A stretch of DNA of 64,000 nt from Sarcocystis neurona. Lineage: Eukaryota; Apicomplexa; Conoidasida; Eucoccidiorida; Sarcocystidae. Under the pieces are notes generated by a model. It worked only from the letters and a program-made list of their open reading frames with translations, did not search any database and was not told the origin of the DNA. The position numbers and the translations under genes were made by a program. Shown here one piece after another: positions 49,341 to 61,482 of the stretch. The DNA lies in contig KL647288.1 of the NCBI GenBank assembly GCA_000727475.1, positions 7,281,414 to 7,345,413 of the forward strand. The letters are read 5' to 3'. Every line of letters begins with the position of its first letter. The stretch's first letter is position 1.

Positions 49341-51916
49341 GAGACGTGTGTACGTGTAGTCTTTCGTTAACGTCTCTGTGTTGTGTGAGTGAGCGAATAC
49401 GCGTGTGCTGGGCGACGCCGTACGATAATTCGACTGGCCCTCCGTAGGTGCGCCACCAGCGACAAAAAGTAAATCTTTTCAGTTCAAACTCTCTCACGTC
49501 AGGCTCAAAGAAAGAACTGACCAACGGCGCACGCACAGTTGGACGCGTCTTTTCCTGCATACGTATATATATGTATATATACGTGTAAACACATATATAT
49601 ATGGATATCTATGCATGGGTGAAAACGGCTGCAGACGGCGCAAGCTGGCTCTCCCATGCGTTCGTTTTCACAGGTGTGTACGTGTGGAGCGGTGCCTTTC
49701 ATCACACGTGGCTCGACCACAACAGCACACACGTACATTTGTACACATTTTACTGGTGACTGGCTTTCGCACCGATGATACCTCACGCGGACATATATAC
49801 GTGTGACTTACTTACTTAGTTCTCCCGATATGTCTATCGAGGAACCCGTTCTCACATGCGTGCGTTCTCTTCTGGAGTCTACTTTTAGCTCTGGCAAGAA
49901 CTGCGCGCCCTAAGGTGGGGGGCCACCGCTCAGACACACCAGCGCATGCACGTGTATAAGACACATACATATAAACATCCGGTTGTACGACACATATATA
50001 TAGAGAGAGATGCAGTATTTTGACACTCAACAGTGCGCACACGTTCACACGTATATACGTATATATATCGTATTACACGTATATATATATCTTGTTACAT
50101 GTATATATAGATATATGTGTCTTATTACAGGTGTCTATGTGGAACGTGTCTACATTGACACTCGTGGAGACATTTGCGGTCGTGCAAATTCCACACGTCT
50201 TCACTAGTATAGAACTGCCCGCATGTATACACGCGCATCTGTGTCCCTGTGTTCGTATTGTAGAAAAACTTCTATATGTTTGTGCGATGAAAAGAATTCG
50301 AACTCTCAGCTCTCCATACCTGGACATCTATACACGTACAAACGTGTATATATATATATATATGTATATGCGCATAGGTGTACTTTGGCAGTCTCCGTAG
50401 ATTACACTAACGTAGATGCTTGTGCCTGTACGTAAATATGCATGCACATATATGCGTTTACATTGCGTATATGTCTAAGTATATCCCTCAGTATAGACGT
50501 GTGTGTATAAGAAAAGTAAGGAGGGGAACAAGAAGTTTTAGTGGTTAACCGGACAAAGTCCTGCTTTCCTGTGGAGGTCGAAACGCAGCAGCAGAGCGTC
50601 TTGCACGAACTGCGCCCTTACGAGAAAATCAAGCGAAGGGCTGCTCCTTGCCAAAATGTTGCCGCAGACGCTGCTACCGTATCTCAACAAGTATGTCGCT
50701 TTTTCTTCGGGTGGACTTTGCGCGCGTACGCGTCGGGCCTACTGTGAACTCTGTTGCAATCTAAGGAGAGAACAGACTCGCAAGTTTTCTTACTGCAGAC
50801 GCTGTCAAGGAATGAAGTTTATTCGCACGCTGGCGATCCTTCGTAGTCTGACTACACATCTTAGCCCCTGGTCGCTAAGTCCGATAGAGCCAATAGCTCC
50901 CACTAGGTATATGTGTATAGACAGAGAGAAAAAGAGAGATGTATGCATATAGACACTGGTTTCAAATATTCCATATATACGTGACACGGGTACACCGTAG
51001 ACAAGATATTGATATGCACAAGTCATATATATACATGTGTAGGGAGATCTCTCCCTCTCTCTGTGGACACATATTTATGCGTATTTATGTGTGGGTATGT
51101 AGATTATATGTTACACAAAAATACAGGTGCGGGCGTGGTGCCCACGTGTAATTCGTCTAAAGAGTCACCTAAGCTGCTGCAGGTGTAGGCGTCTCCTTCA
51201 CTCTTGAAAAAGTAGACTTTCCCTACAGAGTAACTGTGCGCGGAACGATTTGCACATACAGCCGCCCTCGCAACCTACCTTCGAAGACCGCCTCCGTGCT
51301 TACATACATACATACATACAAGCATATGGAAAAACGTGGATGAGGTGCATATATATATGTTTGAAGAAACAAGTGTGATAGAGCCGGCGTCTCAGATGCA
51401 TCTGTTAATACATATAACCATGCACGTACACACGTACAAGTAGGGTGCATGCACCTGTTATACCTGTTAAGGATTATAGGTGTACGTGTACATACGTACA
51501 GAACGGTTGGAAACATGTTGTACCGATTAAAAACTATACACACATGTGTTCACACGTAAGCTACTAGGCTACACCCGTTAAAACTATTAATAAAAAGTAT
51601 GTGTACAAGTAGGTTGCACCTCTCTACACAAGCTGCAATGCAGCAAGATCAAAATTCACTGCTATGGCATTACTCAAGATGAGCGACTGCGTCTTCGGGT
51701 AAATGGATGCAATCAGATCGCTATAAACGAAGGAAAAAAGGCTAACGAAAATCGGGATTGACGCAAGCGCACAACACCTGTTGCTGCTGCAGCACCCTAG
51801 ACGGTGGTCACGCAGCAGCAGCAGCGGCGCACAAAGATTTCTAGTTCCCGACCGGGCCATTTGAAACGCTACACGCACTGGAGTGGAACTTCTACGTGCG
51901 TGTATTTATGGTATTA

Positions 51917-52575
51917 GCAGAAGTGGCGCCACACTTGCATAGATACGCACATATATATGTATGTATATATGTATATATGCATATACACAAAATTATTTAT
52001 TCGTCTTGCTTATATGTATGTATGGATGGGTAGACACGTCTGTATATATGTGTCTCTGTATACAGATACTAGCCGGAATTCGCAGATACATGGGAGGCAA
52101 TCAAGTGTACGCACGTGATAGCAGAACCCGAGTGGCTCTCCCGTGCACGTATATTGTGTGGATATATATGTAGTACCTGGTGTCCATAGAGACGCGCATA
52201 CGCACACTAATCACACGCATGTACGCAAATATAGTTGCGAAGGTATATGGAACCTCTACATACTTGTATGCATACTATCAGCAGAAGTAGCGTCACACTT
52301 GTACAAAGACGCACACATATATAGATATATAGTTCTTTATTCACCTTGCTCTTATATACGTGTAGATAGATAGATATGTACGTATATATGTGCGTATACA
52401 GGTACGTGCAGAAGTTCATGGATATGTGGACGGCAACCAAATGTATGCACGTGATAGCTAAACCCCACTGACTCTCCCACGCATATGTATATGTATATTT
52501 ATATATATATATATATATGTATGTAATGCCTGGTGTCTATAGAGACACGCACACAGACTAATTACACATATATAC
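51917..52575. repeat. Large tandem duplication, period 364 bp
   Basis: GCAGAAGTGGCGCCACACTT at 51917 matches GCAGAAGTAGCGTCACACTT at 52281. Later shared blocks include GCACGTGATAGC, CTCTCCC, CCTGGTGTC and ATAGAGACGCGCA-like strings at the same relative positions. The copies have diverged by substitutions and repeat-length changes. Confidence 0.8.
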
Positions 52576-52682
52576 GTATGTGCTTGCAACTGTATATGCA
52601 ACAATCCATGAGAAGAACAAATGTAGGCACCTTGGACTCGAAGCGCCTGCGAACGGCTCACGCAAGGCCACGGCTACGACAG

Positions 52683-53100
52683 CGGCCGCGCTGACACAAC
52701 CAGTCCGCCGGGAGCGCAACAGGAGTAGCAACAGCAATAGCAGGAGCAGCGACAGGGGGAGCAGCAGCAGCAACAGCAGCGACAGGGGGCCAGCAGCAAG
52801 GCGACTCAGCAGCAGCAACGATAGCAGCAGTAGGAGTGGCAGGAGCAAGAACAAGGGCAGACAAAACAGCAACGGCGGGAGAGAACAGCAGCAACAGAGG
52901 CAGCTGTAGTAGCAGCCACAGGGGCAGCAGCAGTAGCAACATTTGCAATGGCAGCAGCAACATCTGCAATGGCAGCAGCAACACCGACAAAGGCAGCATC
53001 AGCAGCCGTGGCCAAAGAAGCACCAGCAGCAGCGGCCAAAGAAACAGCAGCAACAACGGCGAAAGCAGTACCAGCGGGACGAGGAGGAGGAGCAACAGTA
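52683..53100 (+). repeat. CAG/CAA/AGC-rich triplet tract
   Basis: The + strand is largely AGCAGC, CAACAGC and GGCAGCAG words. All three forward frames are open for long stretches (Gln/Ala/Ser/Asn/Gly), and the reverse frames read Leu/Ala/Cys. One forward frame continues from Ala-rich into a less biased stretch (ATVTKVAEAQSKLEPQKCC, about 53090-53150). By the window's usual pattern this could be a + strand exon or a - strand intron. No gene is assigned. Confidence 0.7.
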
Positions 53101-53249
53101 ACAAAAGTAGCAGAAGCCCAATCGAAATTGGAGCCTCAGAAATGCTGCGTTCGAGGAGAAAATCGCTACTTCGCTTTTAAGACGTGCAGAACACAACGGC
53201 TCTCCCACGAGAGCATAGTCGGCACTATCTCACACCTCGCCGTGTATAC

Positions 53250-53286
<37 letters not shown>

Positions 53287-53347
53287 TCTGTGTATATCCA
53301 CCTATCTATCTATCTACCACTATATATATATATATATATATATATCT

Positions 53348-53381
<34 letters not shown>

Positions 53382-53400
53382 TACGTACTTATTATATATA

Positions 53401-53954
53401 NNNNNNNNNNNNNNNNNNNNNNNNNNNNNNNNNNNNNNNNNNNNNNNNNNNNNNNNNNNNNNNNNNNNNNNNNNNNNNNNNNNNNNNNNNNNNNNNNNNN
53501 NNNNNNNNNNNNNNNNNNNNNNNNNNNNNNNNNNNNNNNNNNNNNNNNNNNNNNNNNNNNNNNNNNNNNNNNNNNNNNNNNNNNNNNNNNNNNNNNNNNN
53601 NNNNNNNNNNNNNNNNNNNNNNNNNNNNNNNNNNNNNNNNNNNNNNNNNNNNNNNNNNNNNNNNNNNNNNNNNNNNNNNNNNNNNNNNNNNNNNNNNNNN
53701 NNNNNNNNNNNNNNNNNNNNNNNNNNNNNNNNNNNNNNNNNNNNNNNNNNNNNNNNNNNNNNNNNNNNNNNNNNNNNNNNNNNNNNNNNNNNNNNNNNNN
53801 NNNNNNNNNNNNNNNNNNNNNNNNNNNNNNNNNNNNNNNNNNNNNNNNNNNNNNNNNNNNNNNNNNNNNNNNNNNNNNNNNNNNNNNNNNNNNNNNNNNN
53901 NNNNNNNNNNNNNNNNNNNNNNNNNNNNNNNNNNNNNNNNNNNNNNNNNNNNNN
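53401..53954. other. Assembly gap (554 N)
   Basis: Unknown bases. Left and right flanks carry nearly the same sequence: a GA run, ATCTGTGTATATCCACCTA, CTATCTATCTACCAC and TA runs, at about 53267-53345 and 53955-54030. Confidence 1.
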
Positions 53955-54337
53955 AGAGAGAGAGAGAGAGATCTGTGTATATCCACCTACTCTATCTATC
54001 TACCACTATATATATATATATATATATATATCTTTACATATATATATATATATATGTATATATATACATCCGTATTTATATATACAGATTTATATGTCAA
54101 CATGCCGTGTTCCACGTATGTGTGTAATGTGCATCACGTAAATACATACAAAACTACACACATATACAGAGAGATACATAGACGTGCACAGCTCGAAGAC
54201 AGCGCTGTTACGTGTAAATAAATACAAGAGAGAGGCTTTTTTCGGTGTGCGTAGACGTCCTCACGTAGGTGAGTCGCAAAAGTCGAAAAAACAGCGCTAC
54301 CGGCAGCGCTTCGAGAGGTCTGAGGGCTTCTTGGTGC

Positions 54338-54830
54338 CCCTGTAAACTTGTACATACTAAATTTGTGTATACGAGTATAAATAAACGCATCTGCATATAC
54401 GTGTAAGCACACCTATATCTACATATATATATACACACGTGTGTACACATCTACATTCCTATTTATCTGAATAAACATATAAATTCGTGTCCCTGTAAAC
54501 ATGTACATATTAAGATATATATGTATACATCTATATGTATATATATATGTATAAACTTAAATGCACTTGCATACACGTACACGCATACATATGTATATAT
54601 ATATATATATATGTATATATTCATACACGTATGTATATGTATGCATACGTGCATATACACATAAGTTACAGCTGTCTATCTGAGTAAACATGTACAATGG
54701 AGTCCCTATAAACTCGTACCTGTGAAACATGAATACACACACATATATATTATATACACATGGAAGGGCATCAGCATATACGTAAAAGCATACATAACTA
54801 AATTGTATGTGTGTATATATATGTGCACAC
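54338..54830. repeat. Diverged tandem repeat, about three copies
   Basis: CCCTGTAAACTTGTACATA at 54338 recurs as CCCTGTAAACATGTACATA at 54491 and CCCTATAAACTCGTACCTG at 54704. GCATCTGCATATACGTGTAA-like strings follow each. Spacing is uneven because of TA runs. Confidence 0.6.
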
Positions 54831-55265
54831 ATATATGTACCTATCTATGTGATTGATTATAGATATTTACATATATATTCGAAAGCAAGCGTCAAGACTG
54901 ATACTTGTGTGCACGCGTACGCATTTCTATATACACGTGTACAAAACGATAGTGCGATTATAACATATATATATATGTATATATTATATATATATATGTT
55001 CAGGTGTGCGTATATAATCTATGTACACATAGGTGTATACGCACGTTCCCGGCCTGGTGGTGGCGTTTTGACGGCTGTCGAGTGCTCCCACACCAAACCT
55101 TCCGAGCATGTGGCTTTTTCTTTGTCGGGAGTCTGCTGCTGCTGTTCCGTTGCTGGGATTGTTTGCTTCCTACTGCTCTGTTGCCGCTTCCATTCCGGAG
55201 CACCGGTGGCGCAGCCGGCAGTCTCTCTGCGCCACCAGTGTCCAGCGTCTTCACCAAAACACGTG

Positions 55266-55404
55266 TCTACATAGGAGCCGTCGCTCCTCTGTGAAGAAGG
55301 GAGGAATAGTGGAGAAACTGCACGTCCGAGGCGGTGTTTACATAGGAGCCGTCGCTCTCCATGAAGAAGAGAGGAATACTGGGGGAAACGCACGTCCGAG
55401 ATGG
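55266..55404. repeat. Tandem duplication, two copies, period 71 bp
   Basis: TCTACATAGGAGCCGTCGCT at 55266 is repeated as TTTACATAGGAGCCGTCGCT at 55337. Both copies continue through GAAGAAG, GAGGAATA and CACGTCCGAG. Confidence 0.9.
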
Positions 55405-56941
55405 ACGTGTATTCACACCCACATACGTGTGAGTGAACCGCCACCTGTTGGCGCTGTGGACGAGTGGAAACGCCTACACAGGCGTACGTCTGCATCTGTT
55501 CAATTCACGTGAATTCCCCCGCTCGGGTCTGTGCGTCTATATTTACGCGTACGTTTGTTTACCCTGTGTGTCTGTGGGCCTGTGTTTCTCTGTGTGTGTC
55601 TCTCCTGTGCGTCTTTCGGTGTGTCTCAGTCTATGTGTGCGTCTGTGTCCGTGGGTGTATTTACTTTTTTTTCTTCTCTCTCTGTCTCTCCGTCTCTCCC
55701 CCCTCTCTTTGGTTTTCTGACAGGCGTGTATAATCATACATCCACGTGCGCACACGTAATTCCTTAGAAAGGTAATAACGCATAGAACAGATGGGAACGT
55801 ACGTCCACATATGGAGACGCACCAGTGACTGGTACGCACAAGTTTTGTATACCCGTATATGTGTACGTGTCCACAGATCCTTACTATGCACGCAGGAATG
55901 AAACCTTTTTCTTCCTCTGTATGTGAAATGTGTATCCGTATGCATACGTATCCACAGATTTACTACATGCACCCGAACAACGCCTTTTTCTTACTCTGTA
56001 TGTAACGCAAGCACACTGCACTGGAAACAATCCACTTTCAATAAATATGTGCACACAGTCCCCGGATACACCTACATCAATGTAAGCAGGTGCAGAACTA
56101 GGGGATTCTCCGTAAATATACATATATATATATAAACACATATAAACACAGAGAGAGGGAGAAAGAAGAGAGATCCACGTGTACTCCTGTGCCTCATTTA
56201 ATTATACAATTCAGGCGTAGATGCCGGTAGGCAAAAAAAAGACCGAGACCACATAATCTCGCGTCGCGTAGGCAGACGACCTCTCCACACGTCAGTCGTA
56301 TCTACAAGACGAAGACTAAGAAGACACATATGTATGTATATTCATGTACATGCCTGAAGATGCATATACGACCGCCTCCCACGAACCGCAGCAAACGCGT
56401 CCTGTTTTCCCCTTCCCGAAAGACGCGGGTGGTTCTTCCTCCTCTTCGACTCTGTGGCCTAACGGGAGGAGGAGTGAACTCCTGTCGATGAGCGGGTGCT
56501 GCTCTTCGGGGCAGGAATTTCTTTTTCGTAGATGTAACACACTTGCACGAACGTAAGCAGGCGCTCCTCCTCGCACGTCTTCCCCGTCTACTTCCCAAGA
56601 AGGAGACACCCACTTCCGTTCGCGGCTTTAAAGCAGTCAGAGAAAATTCTGCGGACGCACCTTGCAACGTGCCTTACATAAATCAGAAAAGATCTGACTC
56701 GTGGACGCATATAACCAACACAACATATTCAAAGTCCTCATCCATCAAGGCTCTGCACCGGTTCCTACATATATATAGTGGGTCTGTGTGTGTGTGTGTG
56801 TGAGGCAGAGGTATGCGGACGTGTATACGTGTCTGTCCCTTTTTCTAAAGAATATCCATGTATGTACGGATATATAGACTGGAAGCAGAGATGAGCAAAG
56901 ATGCGATATGTGGACAGCCACGACGCAACAGACAAGGACCA

Positions 56942-57193
56942 TCACTCTTTTTTCTTCTTTCGGGTTGTTTTGGTGACTTCTGCTGCTTCTGCTTCCCCGG
57001 TTTTCTTCGGCTCCCCTGCTGCTCTGCTTCGCTTCTTTCCTCCTCCTCCACCTCCTTCTCCTCCCCTACTGCTGCTGCTCCTCGTTGCTTTTTTGCTGCG
57101 GCTGCTGCTCTTCACTATCAGAAAGTCCCCCCCCTCCTCTTCCTCCTCCTCTTCTTCTTCTTCTCCATCCACTTCTTCTGTCGGCTCCTGCCC
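56942..57193 (-). CDS. Candidate last exon of RFC1: acidic then lysine-rich tail
   Basis: On the - strand, GACTGATGCAG ending at 57194 is a good acceptor after a TG run. It opens an 83-residue frame: GQEPTEEVDG, a run of Glu, GGDFLIVKSSSRSKK, Ser/Gly-rich sequence, KKRSRAAG, and TTRKKKKE followed by a stop at 56942. RFC1 proteins commonly end in an acidic stretch followed by a basic, nuclear-signal-like tail, and phase 0 agrees with the candidate exon at 58286-58364. The link to RFC1 rests on composition and position, not on a conserved motif. It could instead be a low-complexity artefact of GA-rich DNA. Confidence 0.3.
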   Translation of the reverse strand, partial: GQEPTEEVDGEEEEEEEEEEGGDFLIVKSSSRSKKATRSSSSRGGEGGGGGGKKRSRAAGEPKKTGEAEAAEVTKTTRKKKKE

Positions 57194-57205
57194 CTGCATC
57201 AGTCG

Positions 57206-57206
<1 letters not shown>

Positions 57207-57241
<35 letters not shown>
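57207..57241. repeat. (CA)n microsatellite
   Basis: An uninterrupted CA run of about 17 units, immediately upstream (- strand sense) of the candidate RFC1 acceptor. Confidence 0.95.
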
Positions 57242-57243
<2 letters not shown>

Positions 57244-57719
57244 AGCCGCTTCACGCGGAAGACACATGCACATACGCGAATAGATAAATACACTAATGAA
57301 CACATTACATGCGCAGAGATATATACATATATACACGCATTACCTACCGAGGTATATGTGCATATATATATATATATGTATAGATATGTGTGTACATATT
57401 CTCACCGTGGGCTTGTGTACACACTCCATTCATTGGTGTATGCATGCACAGGGGCGCAGGATGCGGCTTGGACATATACGTGAAGACGACATACACATCA
57501 GCACAGATATATATATATATATATACATACATATATGTATATATATGTATTACGCGGAAAGACACACTTACGTATAGACACACACACACACACGTACACA
57601 CAGAGAAACACAAGAACCAGAGCCACTACGCACGTAAGAATTTGAGAAGCAGCTGCAGATGTATCAGCCAAGCAGAAACTTCTGGTGAGGAGAAAAATCG
57701 TTGCCGACAGCTGGTCTGC

Positions 57720-58250
57720 GTCCACTGGTATCTCGGTGACAGCAGCAGGAACGTCAGCAGCCCAGGTCCCTGCACTGCTCGCGGCAATTTTCGACGTGAG
57801 CACCTGGCGCTGTTGTTGGGCTCTGCCGCCGCTTCTGCTGCTGCTTCCGGGGAAGTTCTCCTGTTGTTCGACGGGCTTGTGGCGCAGCCGAGCTGGTGCG
57901 CTGCTGCTCTGCTGCTGGTGCTGTGTCATCACGGCGCTGCTGCTGCTGCTTCCACGTCCAGAACTCTAGTTGTTATGTCTCCGTGTTGCTGCTGCTGCTG
58001 TTCTGCTGAGATCACGACTACTCCTGCCGCTGCTGCTGCAGTGACAGACCTGTTGCTGCTCCCAGCTGCTGTCGTTCGTTCAGGAGCTGCAGCTGCTGCT
58101 ATCCAGCAGGACTGCTGCTGCTCCTGCTGCTTCTTTGCTGAATTTCTCTTTACTTCTGCCGCGGTGCAGTTATACTTGTGACTCCTGTTGATCGCGAACT
58201 GCTCTACACGGGAACTTCTGCTGCTGCTGCTCTTGCTGCTGTCAGGGTTG
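57720..58250 (-). repeat. CTG-rich on +, CAG-rich on - strand
   Basis: The tract reads GCTGCTGCTG on the + strand. The - strand frames give Gln/Ala/Ser runs, for example HQQQSSSAPARL and KQQQEQQ-like stretches. If the window's exon pattern holds, part of it may be coding on the - strand, as additional C-terminal RFC1 sequence or a separate gene. No conserved motif was found in it. Confidence 0.6.
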
Positions 58251-58285
58251 CAACAGCTAGTTTCACTATTACGCGGGCAACGTAC

Positions 58286-58364
58286 CCGGTCGTGATGAGG
58301 CAGCGCGGTTGGCGTTTTCCCTCCTCGTTTTTTCTTCAGAACCGCAGACACCAGAGCCGCTTTG
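58286..58364 (-). CDS. Candidate internal exon of RFC1
   Basis: On the - strand, GTGTGCTCAG precedes a 79-nt open segment (AALVSAVLKKKRGGKTPTA) followed by a GTACGT donor at 58285. The position after the MD.Y.LTRD exon and the KAAL..KK pattern could correspond to the KAAFTR region of RFC1, but the match is weak. The entry phase (2) does not fit directly onto the exon ending at 61483, so another exon would be required between them. Confidence 0.22.
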
Positions 58365-59639
58365 CTGAGCACACGCATGCACCATTCATTGTAGACAGGA
58401 ATTACAGGAAAAATCAACCTGTCCACACCCAAATTTCTCGGCTAAATCGTCACACATAAATAAATATATATATATATATATATATACATTCGCTGTCTTT
58501 GTCGATCTCTCCCTCTCTCTTTTTTTTGTCTGTCTTTCACAGACACACACACACACACACCACCTGGACATATCATCACGTAGTTCCATTTTCTCTCTCT
58601 TCCTTCCTCGCTACCCGTCATCCTTCATAGAGACGTACACATATGTGTGTACACACATAAATATATATATATATGTATGAACAGATAGCCACGCGGACAC
58701 ACCCGTACACACACGTGATGGGTGCGGAGTTCGTTTTTGAGATGTGCTGGTGCTTCCGCTTCTCGCCATCTCTTGCCACTACGCACCACGCTGCAACTCA
58801 ACGTGGTAGAAGAGAGAGTCGCGCAGGGCAGCACCTGGAAGAAGCAGTTGCAGGCAGCAGGTGGGTATGTACGTATGTATCAGTCCAAGTCTACTCACAT
58901 ACCACATGCTTGTCGACGACTTGTACTTTTACTTTGGCGCGTGGTGGGGAAAAAACCCCTCCCTCCGTGTGGAAGAAAAGTTGGCAGCAGCCGAGAACAA
59001 CCCTGCTATCTCCTCGCGTTTACGAAAGCGGCAGGAAACGTACGTATACCTCTCGGGGGCGCGTGCTATGAGTCTTTCTCTTCAATAGGACATCATCACG
59101 CACAGCAACTACAAATGTGTAAACAGCCACACAAAAATATGAAAGAGAGAGAGAGAGAAAATATATATATATATACATATTTATGCAGTTACACATTTAG
59201 GTGCACATGTGTGTATACACACGGATAGACACGGAGCGTGCATACACATATATGTGCATGTGTGTACTGATAGATAAATAGATACGAAGCATACGTCACG
59301 CAAAGTCACTAGTGTGGGTGGCCGTGTACAAAAATCGAGAGAATACAAACGTACATATGTACATACATATATTTATGCAACTAGAAATATAGGTGTATAT
59401 GTGTGTATACACACGGATATGAATCATGAATCATGTACATATACATGAATCATGTACATATATATACGTACGTATGTACAGACATACAGAGAGAGAGTTA
59501 TACGTCGTGTGCCGCCACTACAGAACGCCAGATGAAGACACGGGGAGAAAATACAGACACACATACACATACGCACACATGTACGCGTAGCTTAACATGT
59601 ACGTGTGTATGTGTGTATACACATACGTGTAGGTGTGGA

Positions 59640-60690
59640 GTATATGGATAGGTGGGGAATACACAGAAATATACAGAGAGAGAGGAGAAAAGAAAAGAGA
59701 GGAGGACGTAGAGAGTGGTGAAAGACGGGAGAAGACCAGGAGGTCACATGCTTTCAGAGAGAATATATAAGAAAGGCACATCATTTCTCTTCAGAAGAGA
59801 AGGGGAAACGAACTGCAGGACGAGGAAGATGAGGAGGAGACGGTAGTGAAGAGAAGAAGAAAGTTGTGGCAGAGAAGGGGGAGAAGAAGACGAAAGGGCA
59901 GTGCGCGCGGTGAGTGCAGGCGGTCACCATAAAAGGAGGACAACAGGCGCGCGACAGGAAAGGACCACCCAGCGAGACGCAAAAGGAGAAGAAGAAGACA
60001 AGCAAGAAACGAAAAGAGAGAGAAACGAGACGGGGACGAAGAGCAGGAAGAGCAGCAGAGGACGCAAACGAAGAAGCGGAGGAGTGTGCGAAGCGCAAAG
60101 GGTATAAAGGAAGAAAACAGAGGGCCGAGTGTCGGAGAAACGACTACGGGGAGTGAGGCTGGGCAGGGGAGGAACGTGCGGGGGGAAAGTTGAAAAAGAG
60201 AAGAAAACGGAGACTCGTGGGAGAAGACCGAAGACAGCAACACGAAGTGCGCCGCCCCTGGTGGAAGGCGGGGTCGTCAACGTGCCGAGACGCAGCAGCG
60301 GGCCGTAGGAGATCGTCAGCTGCTGCACTACTGACACGTGCGACGACGCAGCAGAGGAAGGCAAGGCGAAGACGAAGGAGAACGCGACAGCAAAAACGAC
60401 GACGGAAAGGACGAAGAGGGCCGCGAAGACGGAGACGAAGTCGACGAAGGCGAGGGGCCAATAGGGGCCGGAAGGCGACCGAAGAGCAGACGGAGGCGCG
60501 CGCAAGAGACGCAGAAAGGGCGAGACAGCCAGCAGCCGAGGACACGGTTTAAAGAGGGCCCCGAGACAGATGAAAAGAGAAGGACGGGAGACGCGGAAGA
60601 AGAAGAAAGGAGGCGAAAAAGATGGGACGCACAGCGTGGTGACTGCAGGGACGGAAAAGGGGACACAAAGAAGAGGACAGCCTCACCGAG
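59640..60690. repeat. Second polypurine (GAA/GGA/GAC) tract, about 1 kb on the + strand
   Basis: The + strand is mostly purine from about 59640 to 60690, with interspersed C in the later half (GACGAAG, GCGAAGAC). It lies between candidate RFC1 exons, so the sense (-) strand is pyrimidine-rich. The long Leu/Ser/Phe ORFs on the - strand and the Arg/Glu/Lys ORFs on the + strand here are composition effects. Confidence 0.8.
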
Positions 60691-61482
60691 CAGCAGTGCT
60701 GTTGTACGTCCGCGTGAAAGCTGTCTTCGTCTTGCTGTCTACTTGGTCGTACAGACAAGGCTGCCAAGAAGAACACATTCACAGCGAACACCAAAACATA
60801 CATGCTGTTCCATACAAATCAAACGTCAAAACTCTCCTGCACACCCTGCACTCTCCTACTACTGCAAAAGTACGAAATATATATACACATGTGCACTACT
60901 GGATACTCACACATATATACGTATGCGATACGCGTATCACTGTCAAAATGAATACTCATATATATAGATATATGCGACGTACATATCACTATATCAAAGC
61001 CGAAATATACATATATATATAGTATGTGGGAAGTACATACATGTACGTGTGTATGGACGTATATAGAGAGAGACAGAGACAGATAGACAGATAGTTAGAG
61101 AGAGTTTATGGGTGGTGTTGTATGTATGTGTGCACACGACAATATACGCGGCAATACACAAACGCACAAACAAATATATATGTATATATATATGTAGGGT
61201 ACTGTTACTGCTCTACATGCGTGGTGGAATATATTCGTCAATCGCTCTCCGTAAGTACGTCTGAACATCTTATATATATATATATGTATATATATAGGTA
61301 TACAAGCATATATATATATATATGTATACGTTAATTACATATGTACATGTATATGACAAGTCAGGACAGCACCTCGCTAGGGACTGTGCCTCGTTGCACA
61401 GCAGCTAATGTGCGTGTGCGAATTTTGTGTACATACATACGTATGCATATATATATATAAGAAGGGAAAAAGTGTGTGGCAC

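Larger units (their letters stand above)
48757..56941. other. Intergenic region downstream of delta-tubulin, with assembly gap
   Basis: It is dominated by TA, GA and TG microsatellites and several tandem duplications, listed separately. Short frames at 50541-50747 (+), 55004-55294 (+) and 56302-56667 (-) were read, but no family was recognised. Transcription of delta-tubulin and the putative RFC1 gene would converge here, so no promoter is expected for them. Confidence 0.45.

Noticed and set aside
52948..54221. ORFs running across the N gap
   Set aside because: The open frame is produced by unknown bases; nothing is known inside the gap.
59781..60666. - strand Leu/Ser/Arg ORFs and + strand Arg/Glu/Lys ORFs
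   Set aside because: Composition artefacts of the second polypurine tract.
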